From Amantichitinum ursilacus (GTDB taxonomy: Bacteria; Pseudomonadota; Gammaproteobacteria; Burkholderiales; Chitinibacteraceae), in the NCBI RefSeq assembly GCF_001294205.1, contig NZ_LAQT01000002.1, forward strand, positions 372,001 to 436,000: a stretch of DNA of 64,000 nt, written 5' to 3'. Shown piece after piece: positions 41,188 to 49,174 of this stretch. The notes under the pieces are model-generated. The model was not told where the DNA came from. It saw nothing but the letters and a program-made list of their open reading frames with translations, and searched no databases. Within the stretch, counting starts at the first letter, position 1, and each line of letters opens with the position of its first letter. The translations under genes and the position numbers were made by a program.

Positions 41188-41712
41188 ATGATCTACAGCG
41201 TGGAATGCAGTTATTCCGATCCCGCCAGCGAAGCCGAATGGAACGACTTTTACAGCCGGCAGAAATTGCCTGCGCTGGTTTCGGTGCGTGGCTTTTTCAG
41301 TTCGCAGCGCTTTAAAGCGCTCAGCGCCGGGTGCCCGGTCTATCTGGCGCTGCATTCGATTGGGCACGCCGATGTATTGAACAGCGCGGACTATCGCGAG
41401 AAGGGCGGCGGCAATTTTGCCCGCTGGCAGCCGTATATCAGCGATTGGCATCGCAATGTCTATGACGGGACCCCGGCCGCGCCCGCGGTGAGCATGGATC
41501 AATACCTGGTGATCAGCGCTGTCGGGCCCGCGCCGCTGCTACAGCTCGGGCTAACGCCCCAGTCGTTGCAGGCGGTGGCGCTGGACCGCTCGCCAGCGCA
41601 GCGCTGGCTGGCCACATTGCCCGGCAGTCACGCGCCGAGCCCGGTCGCTTTGCCGCCGGGGGTATATCTGTATGCACCCATGGCCCCGCAATTGACCCCG
41701 GCCGCAACGTGA
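41188..41712 (+). CDS. Protein of unknown function in a LysR/MBL cluster
   Basis: A 174-aa soluble protein that starts MIYSVECSYSDPASEAEWND and continues FYSRQKLPALVSVRGFFSSQ, a pattern reminiscent of dimeric alpha-beta barrel (EthD/antibiotic-monooxygenase-like) proteins, although this is only a resemblance. The start at 41188 is chosen because AAGGAAG lies ~8 nt upstream; the open frame reaches 40852 through the LysR promoter. It precedes the MBL-fold hydrolase by 11 nt, so both are in one operon, probably controlled by the divergent LysR protein. Confidence 0.75.
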   Translation: MIYSVECSYSDPASEAEWNDFYSRQKLPALVSVRGFFSSQRFKALSAGCPVYLALHSIGHADVLNSADYREKGGGNFARWQPYISDWHRNVYDGTPAAPAVSMDQYLVISAVGPAPLLQLGLTPQSLQAVALDRSPAQRWLATLPGSHAPSPVALPPGVYLYAPMAPQLTPAAT

Positions 41713-41723
41713 GGAGCGACGTC

Positions 41724-42575
41724 ATGACCGTTCAGCAACTGCCCACCCAGCGCATAGGCGAATTTGAAATCAGCGCGATCAGCGACGGCTATTTGTCCGC
41801 GCCGCTGAGCGTGCTGTCGAATATCGAGCCGGACGATGCCGCCGCGTTGCAGCACGACGCGGGCATCCAGGCCGCATCGGCTATTCATATCAATGGCTAT
41901 CTGGTGCGCGGCCGCGGTCGCACCATACTGATCGATACAGGCGCTGGTGGCTTCAAGCAATGGGGCGGCCAGCTGCGTGCCAATCTGGCGCTGGCGGGGG
42001 TGCAGGCGGCAGACGTTGACACCATCCTGCTCACCCACGCGCATCCCGATCATATTGGCGGCCTGGTGGATGCAGCGGGTGCGGCGGCGTTTCCGGCGGC
42101 TGAGCTGGTGGTGCAGCAGCAGGAATGGGCGTTCTGGCACGACGACGCCCATTTCGCCCGCGCGCATGAACGCGCCCAGGGCAACTTTCTGTTTGCGCGC
42201 CAGGTGTTTGCGCAGTACCACGAGCGCGTGCGCCGGGTGCAGGAAGGCGAAGTGCTGGCCGGGATTAGCGCCCAGTTGTTGCCCGGCCATACGGCGGGCC
42301 ATTGCGGCTATCGCATCGAATCGGGCGACGCCAGCATGCTGGTGTGGGGCGATGTGGTGCATTTTCCGCATATCCAGATCGCGCGGCCCGAAGTGTCGAT
42401 TGCGTTTGATCAGGACCCGTTGCTGTCGGCCAGCACCCGCACACGTTTGCTGGACCAGGTGAGCGCCGACCGGCTATTGATTGCCGGGATGCATCTGGGC
42501 GAACCCGGCTTTGCGCAGATCCAGCGCGTCGGCAACGCCTACGCCATTGCCTATCAAAATGGAGCGCTTATTTGA
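41724..42575 (+). CDS. Metallo-beta-lactamase-fold hydrolase
   Basis: A 283-aa MBL-fold enzyme with THAHPDH (H105, H107, D109, H110) as metal ligands, further ligands in PGHTAGH and in VWGDVVHF, and the first-strand ILIDTGAGG. The sequence type is that of N-acyl homoserine lactonase/glyoxalase II-like hydrolases (AidC/AttM-related layout), but the substrate is unknown. GAGGAGC lies upstream of the ATG at 41724; a GTG at 41709 is less likely. It follows the 174-aa gene in an operon with the divergent LysR regulator. Confidence 0.9.
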   Translation: MTVQQLPTQRIGEFEISAISDGYLSAPLSVLSNIEPDDAAALQHDAGIQAASAIHINGYLVRGRGRTILIDTGAGGFKQWGGQLRANLALAGVQAADVDTILLTHAHPDHIGGLVDAAGAAAFPAAELVVQQQEWAFWHDDAHFARAHERAQGNFLFARQVFAQYHERVRRVQEGEVLAGISAQLLPGHTAGHCGYRIESGDASMLVWGDVVHFPHIQIARPEVSIAFDQDPLLSASTRTRLLDQVSADRLLIAGMHLGEPGFAQIQRVGNAYAIAYQNGALI

Positions 42576-43338
42576 TGATGCGCTTGGGGCGGAAATACTG
42601 GGTATCGGCGTAGAAGGCCTCGTCTTGCTGCGGCCACCAACCGGGAATGCCCAGGTAGGGCAGCGGCGGCAACTGGCGCGGCCGCTGCAGTTCGCCCGCA
42701 GCCAGCGCGGCGGCGATGTGCTGATCCAGCTCGGCAATCTGTTGCGCGGGCGAGCGCATAAACCAGGCCGGTTCCACCTGCACGGGCCAGCATTTGGCGG
42801 TCAGGCCGGCAAACGGCTCCAGCAGTGATTCCAGCGTGGCGTGGCCGAAGCACAGCGCGCTGATGCGCGTGCCCCAGGCGTTTGCGTGGTCGCGGAACAG
42901 GGCGTGCCATTGATGCCCCACCAGCGCGTCCAGCAAGTCAGGATCGCTATACGCAATAACCAGGCCGCACTCGTCAAACAGAGTGGCGGCATCACGCTGC
43001 GGGCCGCGCGGGCCATCCGGATTGCGTTGGAGCTCGGTGTAATGCAGCGCGTTGAGCGCCGCTTTGCTGCGCGGCCAGGTGCGCCACATCAAGGCATTGA
43101 ACAGATCGTGCCAATTGGCCGCGCGCGTGGCCACACGGCCCAGTTCGTAGACTTCGGCCTCGTAATAACGGGTCAGGCTGTCTTGCGGCACAAACTGGAC
43201 CGGCAGACCGCGCTCGGTGCGGGCAGTCACGTCGGCGCTGAGTTGCGCCAGATCAGGAAAAGTGGCCCAGCTCGCCAGCACAGCGCGCAGCGGCGCGAAC
43301 GCCGGATGCGCAAACTGTGGATGCGGCCATGCTGGCAT
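42568..43338 (-). CDS. DUF3025 protein
   Basis: A 256-aa soluble protein of the DUF3025 family, common in beta- and gammaproteobacteria, with the hallmarks YYEAEVYELGRVATRAANWH, DLFNALMWRTWPRSKAALNA and LFDECGLVIAYSDPDLLDAL. Function is unknown. Its ATG overlaps the stop codon of the upstream PEBP-like gene (TGATG), so translation is coupled. The 3' end overlaps the convergent MBL gene by 8 nt. Confidence 0.88.
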   Translation of the reverse strand: MPAWPHPQFAHPAFAPLRAVLASWATFPDLAQLSADVTARTERGLPVQFVPQDSLTRYYEAEVYELGRVATRAANWHDLFNALMWRTWPRSKAALNALHYTELQRNPDGPRGPQRDAATLFDECGLVIAYSDPDLLDALVGHQWHALFRDHANAWGTRISALCFGHATLESLLEPFAGLTAKCWPVQVEPAWFMRSPAQQIAELDQHIAAALAAGELQRPRQLPPLPYLGIPGWWPQQDEAFYADTQYFRPKRIIK

Positions 43339-43841
43339 CAAGGCAGCTTGCCCATATCCAGACGGCCTTCGGCCTGAACGGCGGCATTGGCGTCCGGCGT
43401 GGCCAGCGCTTTGATGCGGATGACGAAATGGCCACCGGGCGTGCAGGGCGCGGTGTATTGCACGCCGCCATCGCCCCCCAGCGCTTTGATGCCGGCAGGC
43501 AGACCGCCATTGCTGGCGATGCCGGGGATTTGCGCGCTGTTGGCGCCCTTGGGCAAGGTATAGATAAAGCGGCCCAGATTGGCACCGCTGCGCTCGGAAA
43601 ACTCCAGCAGCAACGCGCCGCTGCCCGCCGGGATATCAAAGACGTTCAGCCCCGGCGTTGCGCCAGCGCCGCCCAGTTTTGCGCATTGCTGGCCAGCGGG
43701 AATGGCGCTGCCATTCCACAGCGGGCTGGTGTAGTGGGCTGTGAGCGTGCCTGCCGCCTGGGCGCTCAACGAAATCAGTGCGCTAACGGCAAAAACGCTC
43801 GCCATACGGGCAAGACGGTGGGACGCAAGGGGTAGGTTCAT
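43338..43841 (-). CDS. Exported YbhB/PEBP-like protein, degenerate
   Basis: A 167-aa protein with a signal peptide (LARMASVFAVSALISLSAQA). The C-terminal half (LPKGANSAQIPGIASNGGLP, GVQYTAPCTPGGHFVIRIKA) parallels YbhB/YbcL phosphatidylethanolamine-binding proteins, in which GYGGPCPPPG is followed by a YVFTVYAL strand. The DPDAP and GxxHW ligand motifs of the family are not present (LLLEFSERSGANLGRF instead), so this is at most a divergent homologue. The stop and the DUF3025 start overlap. The 3' part of an open frame to 44138 is rejected as N-terminus. Confidence 0.6.
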   Translation of the reverse strand: MNLPLASHRLARMASVFAVSALISLSAQAAGTLTAHYTSPLWNGSAIPAGQQCAKLGGAGATPGLNVFDIPAGSGALLLEFSERSGANLGRFIYTLPKGANSAQIPGIASNGGLPAGIKALGGDGGVQYTAPCTPGGHFVIRIKALATPDANAAVQAEGRLDMGKLP

Positions 43842-43932
43842 GAGCCGATGTCGGTGAAAACAGTCCGCCAGTTTAACGGATTCATCTGACGCGGCAGCGG
43901 GCGGGCTCACCCGGCGGCAGGTAAAAATTACG

Positions 43933-43938
43933 TATAAT
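43933..43938 (+). promoter_or_regulatory. Perfect -10 box (TATAAT) before zapE
   Basis: TATAAT lies 33 nt before the zapE ATG. No good -35 is seen at 17 nt, so activation or an extended element may be required. Confidence 0.5.
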
Positions 43939-43970
43939 GCTGGCTTTGGTCCCGCCAATACGTAACAGCC

Positions 43971-45122
43971 ATGCCAGAACATATGATCGCGCCACCCGCA
44001 ATGGGCGTCAGCCCGCGGCAGTGGTACGACAGCATCAGCAATGCGCCCGGTTTTGTGGCCGACTCCGCCCAGTCCGCCGCCATCGATAAACTGGAGGCGT
44101 TGTATCAGTCGCTGGTCGAATTCAAGCGCAAGCGCCATCGCTTGTTTGGCAAAACCCTACTGCCGCAACCCGATGTGCCCCGGGGTGTGTGGTTCTGGGG
44201 CGGGGTGGGGCGCGGCAAGAGTTTTTTGATGGATGCGTTTTACGCGGGCCTGCCGTATTCGCGCAAAAAACGCATTCACTTTCATCAATTCATGCAGAAC
44301 GTGCAGCGCGAACTGGCCGAGCTGAAAAGCGAGCCCGATCCGCTGGTCAAAGTGGCCGAAAAAATCGCCCGCGGCACGCGCGTGCTGTGCTTCGATGAAT
44401 TCCACGTTTCTGATATCGCCGATGCCATGATCCTGGGCCGGCTGATGCAAAACCTGTTCGAGCGCGGCGTGGTGCTGGTCACCACCTCCAACTACGCGCC
44501 GGACGGGCTGTACCCCAACGGGCTGCAGCGCATCAATTTTCTGCCGACCATTGCACTGCTTAAGCAGCATCTGGATGTGTTTAATCTGGATGGCGGGCAG
44601 GATCACCGTTTGCGCGCGTTATCGTCGGCGCATACGTGGATTGTGCCGGCCGATGCCGCGGCCGATAGCGCGCTTGATCAGTTGTTCAGCAAGGTGGCCA
44701 CCGGGCCGGATCAGGCCAAAGTGATCACCATTGCGGGCCGCAATATCACCTGCCGTCGGCGTGCACCGGGCGCAATCTGGTTCGACTTTATGAAGATTTG
44801 CGGCGACCAGCGCGGGCAGGAGGACTATCTGCAACTGGCGCGGCAGTTCCATACCGTGATCGTGTCGGGTATACCCCGGCTGGCAGCGCGCCAGGCCTCT
44901 GAAGCGCGGCGGCTGACGTGGCTGGTGGATGTGTTCTATGACCATCGCGTCAAGCTGGTGGTGTCGGCAGAAGCGCAGCCTGAAGACATCTATGTGGAAG
45001 GCCAGCAGGCCAGCGAATTTTTTCGCACCGTCAGCCGCCTGACCGAAATGCAGAGCAATGAATATCTTGCGCTGCCGCACCAGGGCGTGTTGGAAAGCTT
45101 GTCCGGCATTATCGAAACCTGA
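43971..45122 (+). CDS. zapE: Cell division protein ZapE (AFG1-like ATPase)
   Basis: A 383-aa P-loop ATPase of the AFG1/ZapE family. Walker A is GGVGRGKS (residues 77-84), Walker B LCFDEF (Asp142/Glu143), with VTTSNYAPDGLYPNGLQR and the RRLTWLVDVFYDHRVKLV segment typical of ZapE. ZapE associates with the Z-ring and modulates FtsZ bundling under low oxygen or stress. Two in-frame ATGs (43971, 43983) are possible. It is divergent from the PEBP-like gene and convergent with the phasin gene; a bidirectional terminator separates them. Confidence 0.95.
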   Translation: MPEHMIAPPAMGVSPRQWYDSISNAPGFVADSAQSAAIDKLEALYQSLVEFKRKRHRLFGKTLLPQPDVPRGVWFWGGVGRGKSFLMDAFYAGLPYSRKKRIHFHQFMQNVQRELAELKSEPDPLVKVAEKIARGTRVLCFDEFHVSDIADAMILGRLMQNLFERGVVLVTTSNYAPDGLYPNGLQRINFLPTIALLKQHLDVFNLDGGQDHRLRALSSAHTWIVPADAAADSALDQLFSKVATGPDQAKVITIAGRNITCRRRAPGAIWFDFMKICGDQRGQEDYLQLARQFHTVIVSGIPRLAARQASEARRLTWLVDVFYDHRVKLVVSAEAQPEDIYVEGQQASEFFRTVSRLTEMQSNEYLALPHQGVLESLSGIIET

Positions 45123-45160
45123 GTGCGCCTGCGCCGCACCACGCGCTGCAGCAAAACAAA

Positions 45161-45194
45161 AGCCCGTCGTGATTGGTCAACGACGGGCTTTGTT
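45161..45194. terminator. Bidirectional terminator zapE/phasin
   Basis: Perfect 9-bp stem AGCCCGTCG/CGACGGGCT, loop of 11 nt, with A-rich and T-rich flanks. Confidence 0.85.
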
Positions 45195-45213
45195 TATGCA
45201 GCGGGACTTGCGC

Positions 45214-45573
45214 TCAGGCGGTCTTGCCAGCGCTTTGCTGCAGCAGGCTTAAAAACTGCGCTTGCGCGTGGCTGGTGATATCAAACCATTGGCGCGAAAA
45301 ACCAGTGAGGTGATCGACCCCGTCTTCCACCAGTTTCTGCCGCAGCACATTGGCGTCGTTCAGATTCTTGACGCTGGCGGCGGCCTTCAGATTGGCGGTT
45401 GAGGTTTCGAGGGCGGCGCGGCTGCTGTCCAGCTGCAATTGCACCAGTTTGGCGGCGGTGTCCTGGCTGGCGTGGGCAAAGGCCAGCAAGGTTTCGGTGT
45501 GGTTACCAAAAAAGCGCGCAAACGGGTTGGATGCATTTGAACCGGCGGCCTGACCGTTGGGGGCTTGCGACAT
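45214..45573 (-). CDS. Phasin family protein (PHA granule coat)
   Basis: A 119-aa helical amphipathic protein with the phasin pattern: FARFFGNHTETLLAFAHASQ, LVQLQLDSSRAALETSTANL and VDHLTGFSRQWFDITSHAQA. Phasins coat polyhydroxyalkanoate granules and regulate their size. AGGAGC lies upstream of the ATG. It is divergent from phaR, whose product represses phasin genes until PHA is present; candidate PhaR sites lie in the shared intergenic region. PhaC/PhaA/PhaB are not in the window. Confidence 0.9.
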   Translation of the reverse strand: MSQAPNGQAAGSNASNPFARFFGNHTETLLAFAHASQDTAAKLVQLQLDSSRAALETSTANLKAAASVKNLNDANVLRQKLVEDGVDHLTGFSRQWFDITSHAQAQFLSLLQQSAGKTA

Positions 45574-45693
45574 GATGGGCTCCTGAAACTGCGGTTGGGT
45601 GCAGAGGGCAGGGCGCTCGATGTGGGCAATGGCGAACATGGCGCGGTGCGATCAATGAAATGTGGCGTTTCCCGGCCTACAATGGGAAAAATG

Positions 45694-45766
45694 TTGCTCT
45701 GCACAATCGGTAGTCATTTTCTGCGTGCTACGTCTGGCGTGTCAACCGGATTGTGCTGCAGTGCAA
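45694..45766. promoter_or_regulatory. Candidate PhaR operators in the phasin/phaR intergenic region
   Basis: Two TTG...CAA inverted elements with CTGCA cores: TTGCTCTGCACAA (45694-45706) and TTGTGCTGCAGTGCAA (45751-45766). PhaR proteins recognise TGC/GCA-rich repeats, so these are plausible sites for repression of both genes. Confidence 0.45.
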
Positions 45767-45885
45767 CATAAGCGGACGAAAGGCGACCTTGTAGGGTGGA
45801 TCACGCAGTTGGCGTGCGCCTCGCTTCGCTGCATACTGTAACTAATACCACGCAACTACAAACCGCAGCTGTACCAGGAGCACGC

Positions 45886-46554
45886 ATGACTGCCGAAAAA
45901 AGGGTGATCAAAAAGTATCCCAACCGTCGCTTGTATGACACGGCCACAAGCTGTTACATCACGCTGGCGGATGTGAAACAACTGGTTCTCGAACAGGTTG
46001 ATGTGCAGGTGCTGGACGCCAAAAGCGGCGAAGACATCACGCGCAGTGTGTTGTTACAGATCATTCTGGAAGAAGAAGCCGGCGGTATGCCGATGTTCTC
46101 GTATGAAGTGCTGACGCAGATCATCCGCTTTTATGGCCACGCCATGCAGGGCCTGATGGGCAATTATCTTGAGAAAAACCTGCAGCTGTTTACCGAGATG
46201 CAGGGCCGCCTGCAGGATCAGGCCAAGACCGCGCTCAATGGCGAACAACCGTTGATGAACCCCAATATCTGGGGCGATTTCATGAAGTTCCAAGGCCCGG
46301 CACTACAAAACATGATGAGCAACTATCTGGAAAGCAGTACCACGTTGTTTGTCGATATGCAGCAGCAACTACAAGAACGCGCGCGCCATCTGTTTACCGG
46401 TTTTGGTATGCCCGGCTACGGCAAGAAAGAGGCCGCCAGCGCGGCGACCGGCGAACCCGAGCCTTCGTCACCGCCCCCCGAGCAACCCGAAGAAGCCGAA
46501 GCCGCCTCCCCGAACAGCGCCAGCGCCAGCAAAGGCAAGCGCGCCGCGCATTAA
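45886..46554 (+). CDS. phaR: Polyhydroxyalkanoate synthesis repressor PhaR
   Basis: A 222-aa PHA regulator. The N-terminal PHB_acc_N DNA-binding region (RVIKKYPNRRLYDTATSCYI, TLADVKQLVLEQVDVQVLD) and PHB_acc domains (FSYEVLTQIIRFYGHAMQG, MGNYLEKNLQLFTEMQ; MSNYLESSTTLFVDMQ repeat) are clear. The protein senses PHA and represses phasin genes; the C-terminal tail is Pro/Glu/Ser-rich and disordered. CAGGAG lies 6 nt upstream of the ATG at 45886. It is divergent from a phasin gene and followed by the efflux operon on the opposite strand. Confidence 0.96.
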   Translation: MTAEKRVIKKYPNRRLYDTATSCYITLADVKQLVLEQVDVQVLDAKSGEDITRSVLLQIILEEEAGGMPMFSYEVLTQIIRFYGHAMQGLMGNYLEKNLQLFTEMQGRLQDQAKTALNGEQPLMNPNIWGDFMKFQGPALQNMMSNYLESSTTLFVDMQQQLQERARHLFTGFGMPGYGKKEAASAATGEPEPSSPPPEQPEEAEAASPNSASASKGKRAAH

Positions 46555-46581
46555 GCGCAGCGCCGCCCGCAACCCGCGTCA

Positions 46582-48066
46582 TTACTCGGCGTTGGCCGGG
46601 GCTTTGTCTTTATCCGCAGCCCGCTCTGTCGCATGGATTTGTGCGACGGCCGGGCTGTTTTGCCATCCGCCCCCCAGCGCCATAAACAGATTGATCTGGT
46701 CTTGCGCCAGTTGGCTATCCGATGCGGCCAGCGCCGAATCGGCATTGGCCAGCGTGCGAGTGGCGTCCAGACTGGTCAGATAAGGCGAGCGGCCCGCTTT
46801 GTACAGCTGCGCATTTTGCTGCGCCACAATATGCGCCTTGTCGCGCGCGCTGCGCAGATCGGCATTGCGCTGCAAATCATGCGTATAGGTGGTCAGCGCC
46901 GATTCGGTTTCGCGCAGCGCATTCAACACCACGCTATCGAAATGCGCCAATGCGCCATCGGCGCCCGCTTCGGACGCGCGCAGCCGCGCATGCGCGCCCG
47001 CTCCGGGAATATCCCAGCTCAGCAACGGGCCAAAGCCCCAGCGTGCGGTGGGCGAAGAGGGCATGTCGGCAATCACACCGGTCAGGCCCGCGCTCGCACC
47101 AATGGCGATGCTGGGGTACAGCTCGGCGGTTGCGATGCCGATTTTGGCCGTGGCGCCAGCCAGTTCGCGCTCAGCCTGGCGGATATCAGGACGGCGCTTG
47201 AGCAAAGCGGTGCCATCGCCCACCGGCAGCGCCTGCGCTAGCGCGGGTTCGATCTTGCAATCAAGCGGCGCGAGTTCTTGCGGCGCTTTACCCAGCATCA
47301 CCGCCAGCCGGAAACGCGCCACATCCTGCTCGGCCTGATATTTGGGCATATTGGCGCGCAGCAAATCGGATTGCGCCTGCGCGCGGATCACGTCGGTATC
47401 GCGGCCACGGCCGGCTTTTAACAAGCGCTGGGCGATGCCCACGGTCTGGTCTTGCAGATCAAGTTCGTGCTGCGCCACGGCGTATTCGTGCGCGGCGGAA
47501 CAACCTTGCACATAGGCGCGCACCGTTTGCACGGCCACATTCACGCGCGCCAGATCTAGCGCCGCCAGGCTGGCTTGCGTGTTGGCGTCGGCGGCTTCTT
47601 CGCCGCGCTTGAGTTTGCCAAACAAATCAATCTGATAGGCCAGGCTGATGCCGAAATCGCCTTCGTTGATCACCGGCAGTTTTTCGGTCAGCAAAAACTG
47701 TTCGCCCGCTTCCTGCGCGCGCTTGGCGGCCAGGCCGACCTTGGCGTCGATATCGCGCTCGGCATCCACCTGGTTCTGCAAGGCAATCGCTTTGCGCAGA
47801 TTGGCGTCGGCCACGCGTAGATCGGCGTTATGCACCAGCGCCTCTTGCACCAACTGGTTGAGCGTCGGGTCGTTGTACAACTGCCACCATTGATCCGGCA
47901 CCGGCGCAATCGACACGGCCGGATCATTGGCACCGGCAAACCCAGCCTGGGCTGCGGGTTTGTTGAGTGCGGCGCTGGCGGGTACATGGTAGTCGGGGCC
48001 CACGGTGCTGCAGGCAATCAGCCCTTGCAGCAACGCCAGCGCCAACACACTGCGTACGGCTTTCAT
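46582..48066 (-). CDS. NodT-family outer membrane efflux lipoprotein
   Basis: A 494-aa TolC-like outer membrane channel. A lipobox LIAC (ALLQGLIACSTVGPDYHVP) and the signature CSTVGPDYHVP place it in the OprM/NodT family; helical hairpins repeat around NADLRVADANLRKAIALQNQ and TESALTTYTHDLQRNADLRS. It forms the trimeric exit duct of a tripartite pump. It is the last gene of an operon: its start overlaps the stop of the HlyD-type adaptor gene by 4 nt (ATGA). Confidence 0.93.
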   Translation of the reverse strand: MKAVRSVLALALLQGLIACSTVGPDYHVPASAALNKPAAQAGFAGANDPAVSIAPVPDQWWQLYNDPTLNQLVQEALVHNADLRVADANLRKAIALQNQVDAERDIDAKVGLAAKRAQEAGEQFLLTEKLPVINEGDFGISLAYQIDLFGKLKRGEEAADANTQASLAALDLARVNVAVQTVRAYVQGCSAAHEYAVAQHELDLQDQTVGIAQRLLKAGRGRDTDVIRAQAQSDLLRANMPKYQAEQDVARFRLAVMLGKAPQELAPLDCKIEPALAQALPVGDGTALLKRRPDIRQAERELAGATAKIGIATAELYPSIAIGASAGLTGVIADMPSSPTARWGFGPLLSWDIPGAGAHARLRASEAGADGALAHFDSVVLNALRETESALTTYTHDLQRNADLRSARDKAHIVAQQNAQLYKAGRSPYLTSLDATRTLANADSALAASDSQLAQDQINLFMALGGGWQNSPAVAQIHATERAADKDKAPANAE

Positions 48067-48965
48067 GAGCGGACTCCTGCGGTGGCGGGCTGGCTGGCGG
48101 TGCGGGTGCGCACAGCCACGGTGGCGGTGCGGCCGGCCACCAGACGCACATCGCTCGGCACTTCATCCAGCGCCACCCGCACCGGAATCCGCTGCGCCAG
48201 ACGCACCCAGTTAAAGGTGGGGTTTACATTGGGCAGCAGATTGCTGCTGGCGGTGCGGTCCCGGTCTTCGATGCCGGCGGCAATGCTTTGCACATGGCCG
48301 TGCAGCGCTTTGTGCTCGCCCATGATGGTGATATCAACCGGGTCGCCGATCTGCACATTACGCAGCTTGGTTTCCTCAAAATAGCCCTCGACGTGGAATG
48401 AAGTGGCGTCGACGATCGACAGCACCGGGCGGCCCGTAGCCACATAATCGCCCACACGCGGCGTGCGATCGTTGAGGTAACCGCTGACCGGGCTGACCAC
48501 CGTAGCGCGTTCCAGATTCAGTCTGGCGGTGTCGACGGCGGTTTGCGCTTGCGCCAGCGTGGCTTCGGTCTGCTCCACCTTCGACTGGCTTTCTTCGGTT
48601 ACTTCTTTGGACACCAGATCGGTCAGCGCGCGGTTACGCGCGGCCTCGCGTTTAGCCTGGGCCAGCGTGGCGCGTTGTGCCGCCACCACCGCCTGCGCCT
48701 GGCGCAGCGCGAGCTCAAAGCGCGCCTTGTCGATGACAAACAGCACCTGGCCGCGTTGCACCAACTGGTTGTCCACCACTTTTACTTCGGTGATCGGGCC
48801 GGTGACGTCCGGCGCAATCTGCGCCACATCGGCGCGCACATGGCCGTCTCGCGTCCACGGCGCATCGGTGTAGTAATCCCACAAATGGCGTCCCACGATG
48901 ATCGCGATAATGACCGCAACCAGGGTGATGGCCACCGGGCCGAGCAAGCGAATGATTTTTTTCAT
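48063..48965 (-). CDS. HlyD-family periplasmic adaptor (AaeA/EmrA-like)
   Basis: A 300-aa membrane fusion protein. An N-terminal transmembrane helix (VAITLVAVIIAIIVGRHLW), the DAPWTRDGHVRADVAQIAPD motif shared by AaeA-type adaptors, a lipoyl/barrel-sandwich hybrid (VVDNQLVQRGQVLFVIDKAR), a short helical hairpin and a C-terminal beta-barrel (VRLAQRIPVRVALDEVPSD) are visible. It couples the FUSC inner-membrane pump to the outer-membrane channel. It overlaps both neighbours by 4 nt, in an operon of tightly coupled genes. Confidence 0.93.
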   Translation of the reverse strand: MKKIIRLLGPVAITLVAVIIAIIVGRHLWDYYTDAPWTRDGHVRADVAQIAPDVTGPITEVKVVDNQLVQRGQVLFVIDKARFELALRQAQAVVAAQRATLAQAKREAARNRALTDLVSKEVTEESQSKVEQTEATLAQAQTAVDTARLNLERATVVSPVSGYLNDRTPRVGDYVATGRPVLSIVDATSFHVEGYFEETKLRNVQIGDPVDITIMGEHKALHGHVQSIAAGIEDRDRTASSNLLPNVNPTFNWVRLAQRIPVRVALDEVPSDVRLVAGRTATVAVRTRTASQPATAGVRS

Positions 48966-49171
48966 GACTGCAACCCATGCAACAAAGAAAACGTGCCGCC
49001 CAACGCGATCACGTACAAAGCCAGATTAAAGAGCGAGCGGTGCCACACCAGCTTGTAAAAGCCGGTTTTCTCCAGCACCCACTTCACAACCACCAACACC
49101 AGCCAGGCAATGATCATCATCCCCAGCAAACCGGGCAGAAATACCCCGTAAATATCGAGTTCGGCATTCAC
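48962..49171 (-). CDS. DUF1656 (AaeX-like) small membrane protein
   Basis: A 69-aa protein with two hydrophobic helices (GLLGMMIIAWLVLVVVKWVL and FNLALYVIALGGTFSLLHG), the standard DUF1656/AaeX format found between FUSC and HlyD genes. It begins 3 nt after the FUSC gene stop and overlaps the adaptor gene by 4 nt. It probably assists pump assembly; the exact role is unknown. Confidence 0.92.
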   Translation of the reverse strand: MNAELDIYGVFLPGLLGMMIIAWLVLVVVKWVLEKTGFYKLVWHRSLFNLALYVIALGGTFSLLHGLQS

Positions 49172-49174
49172 CGT

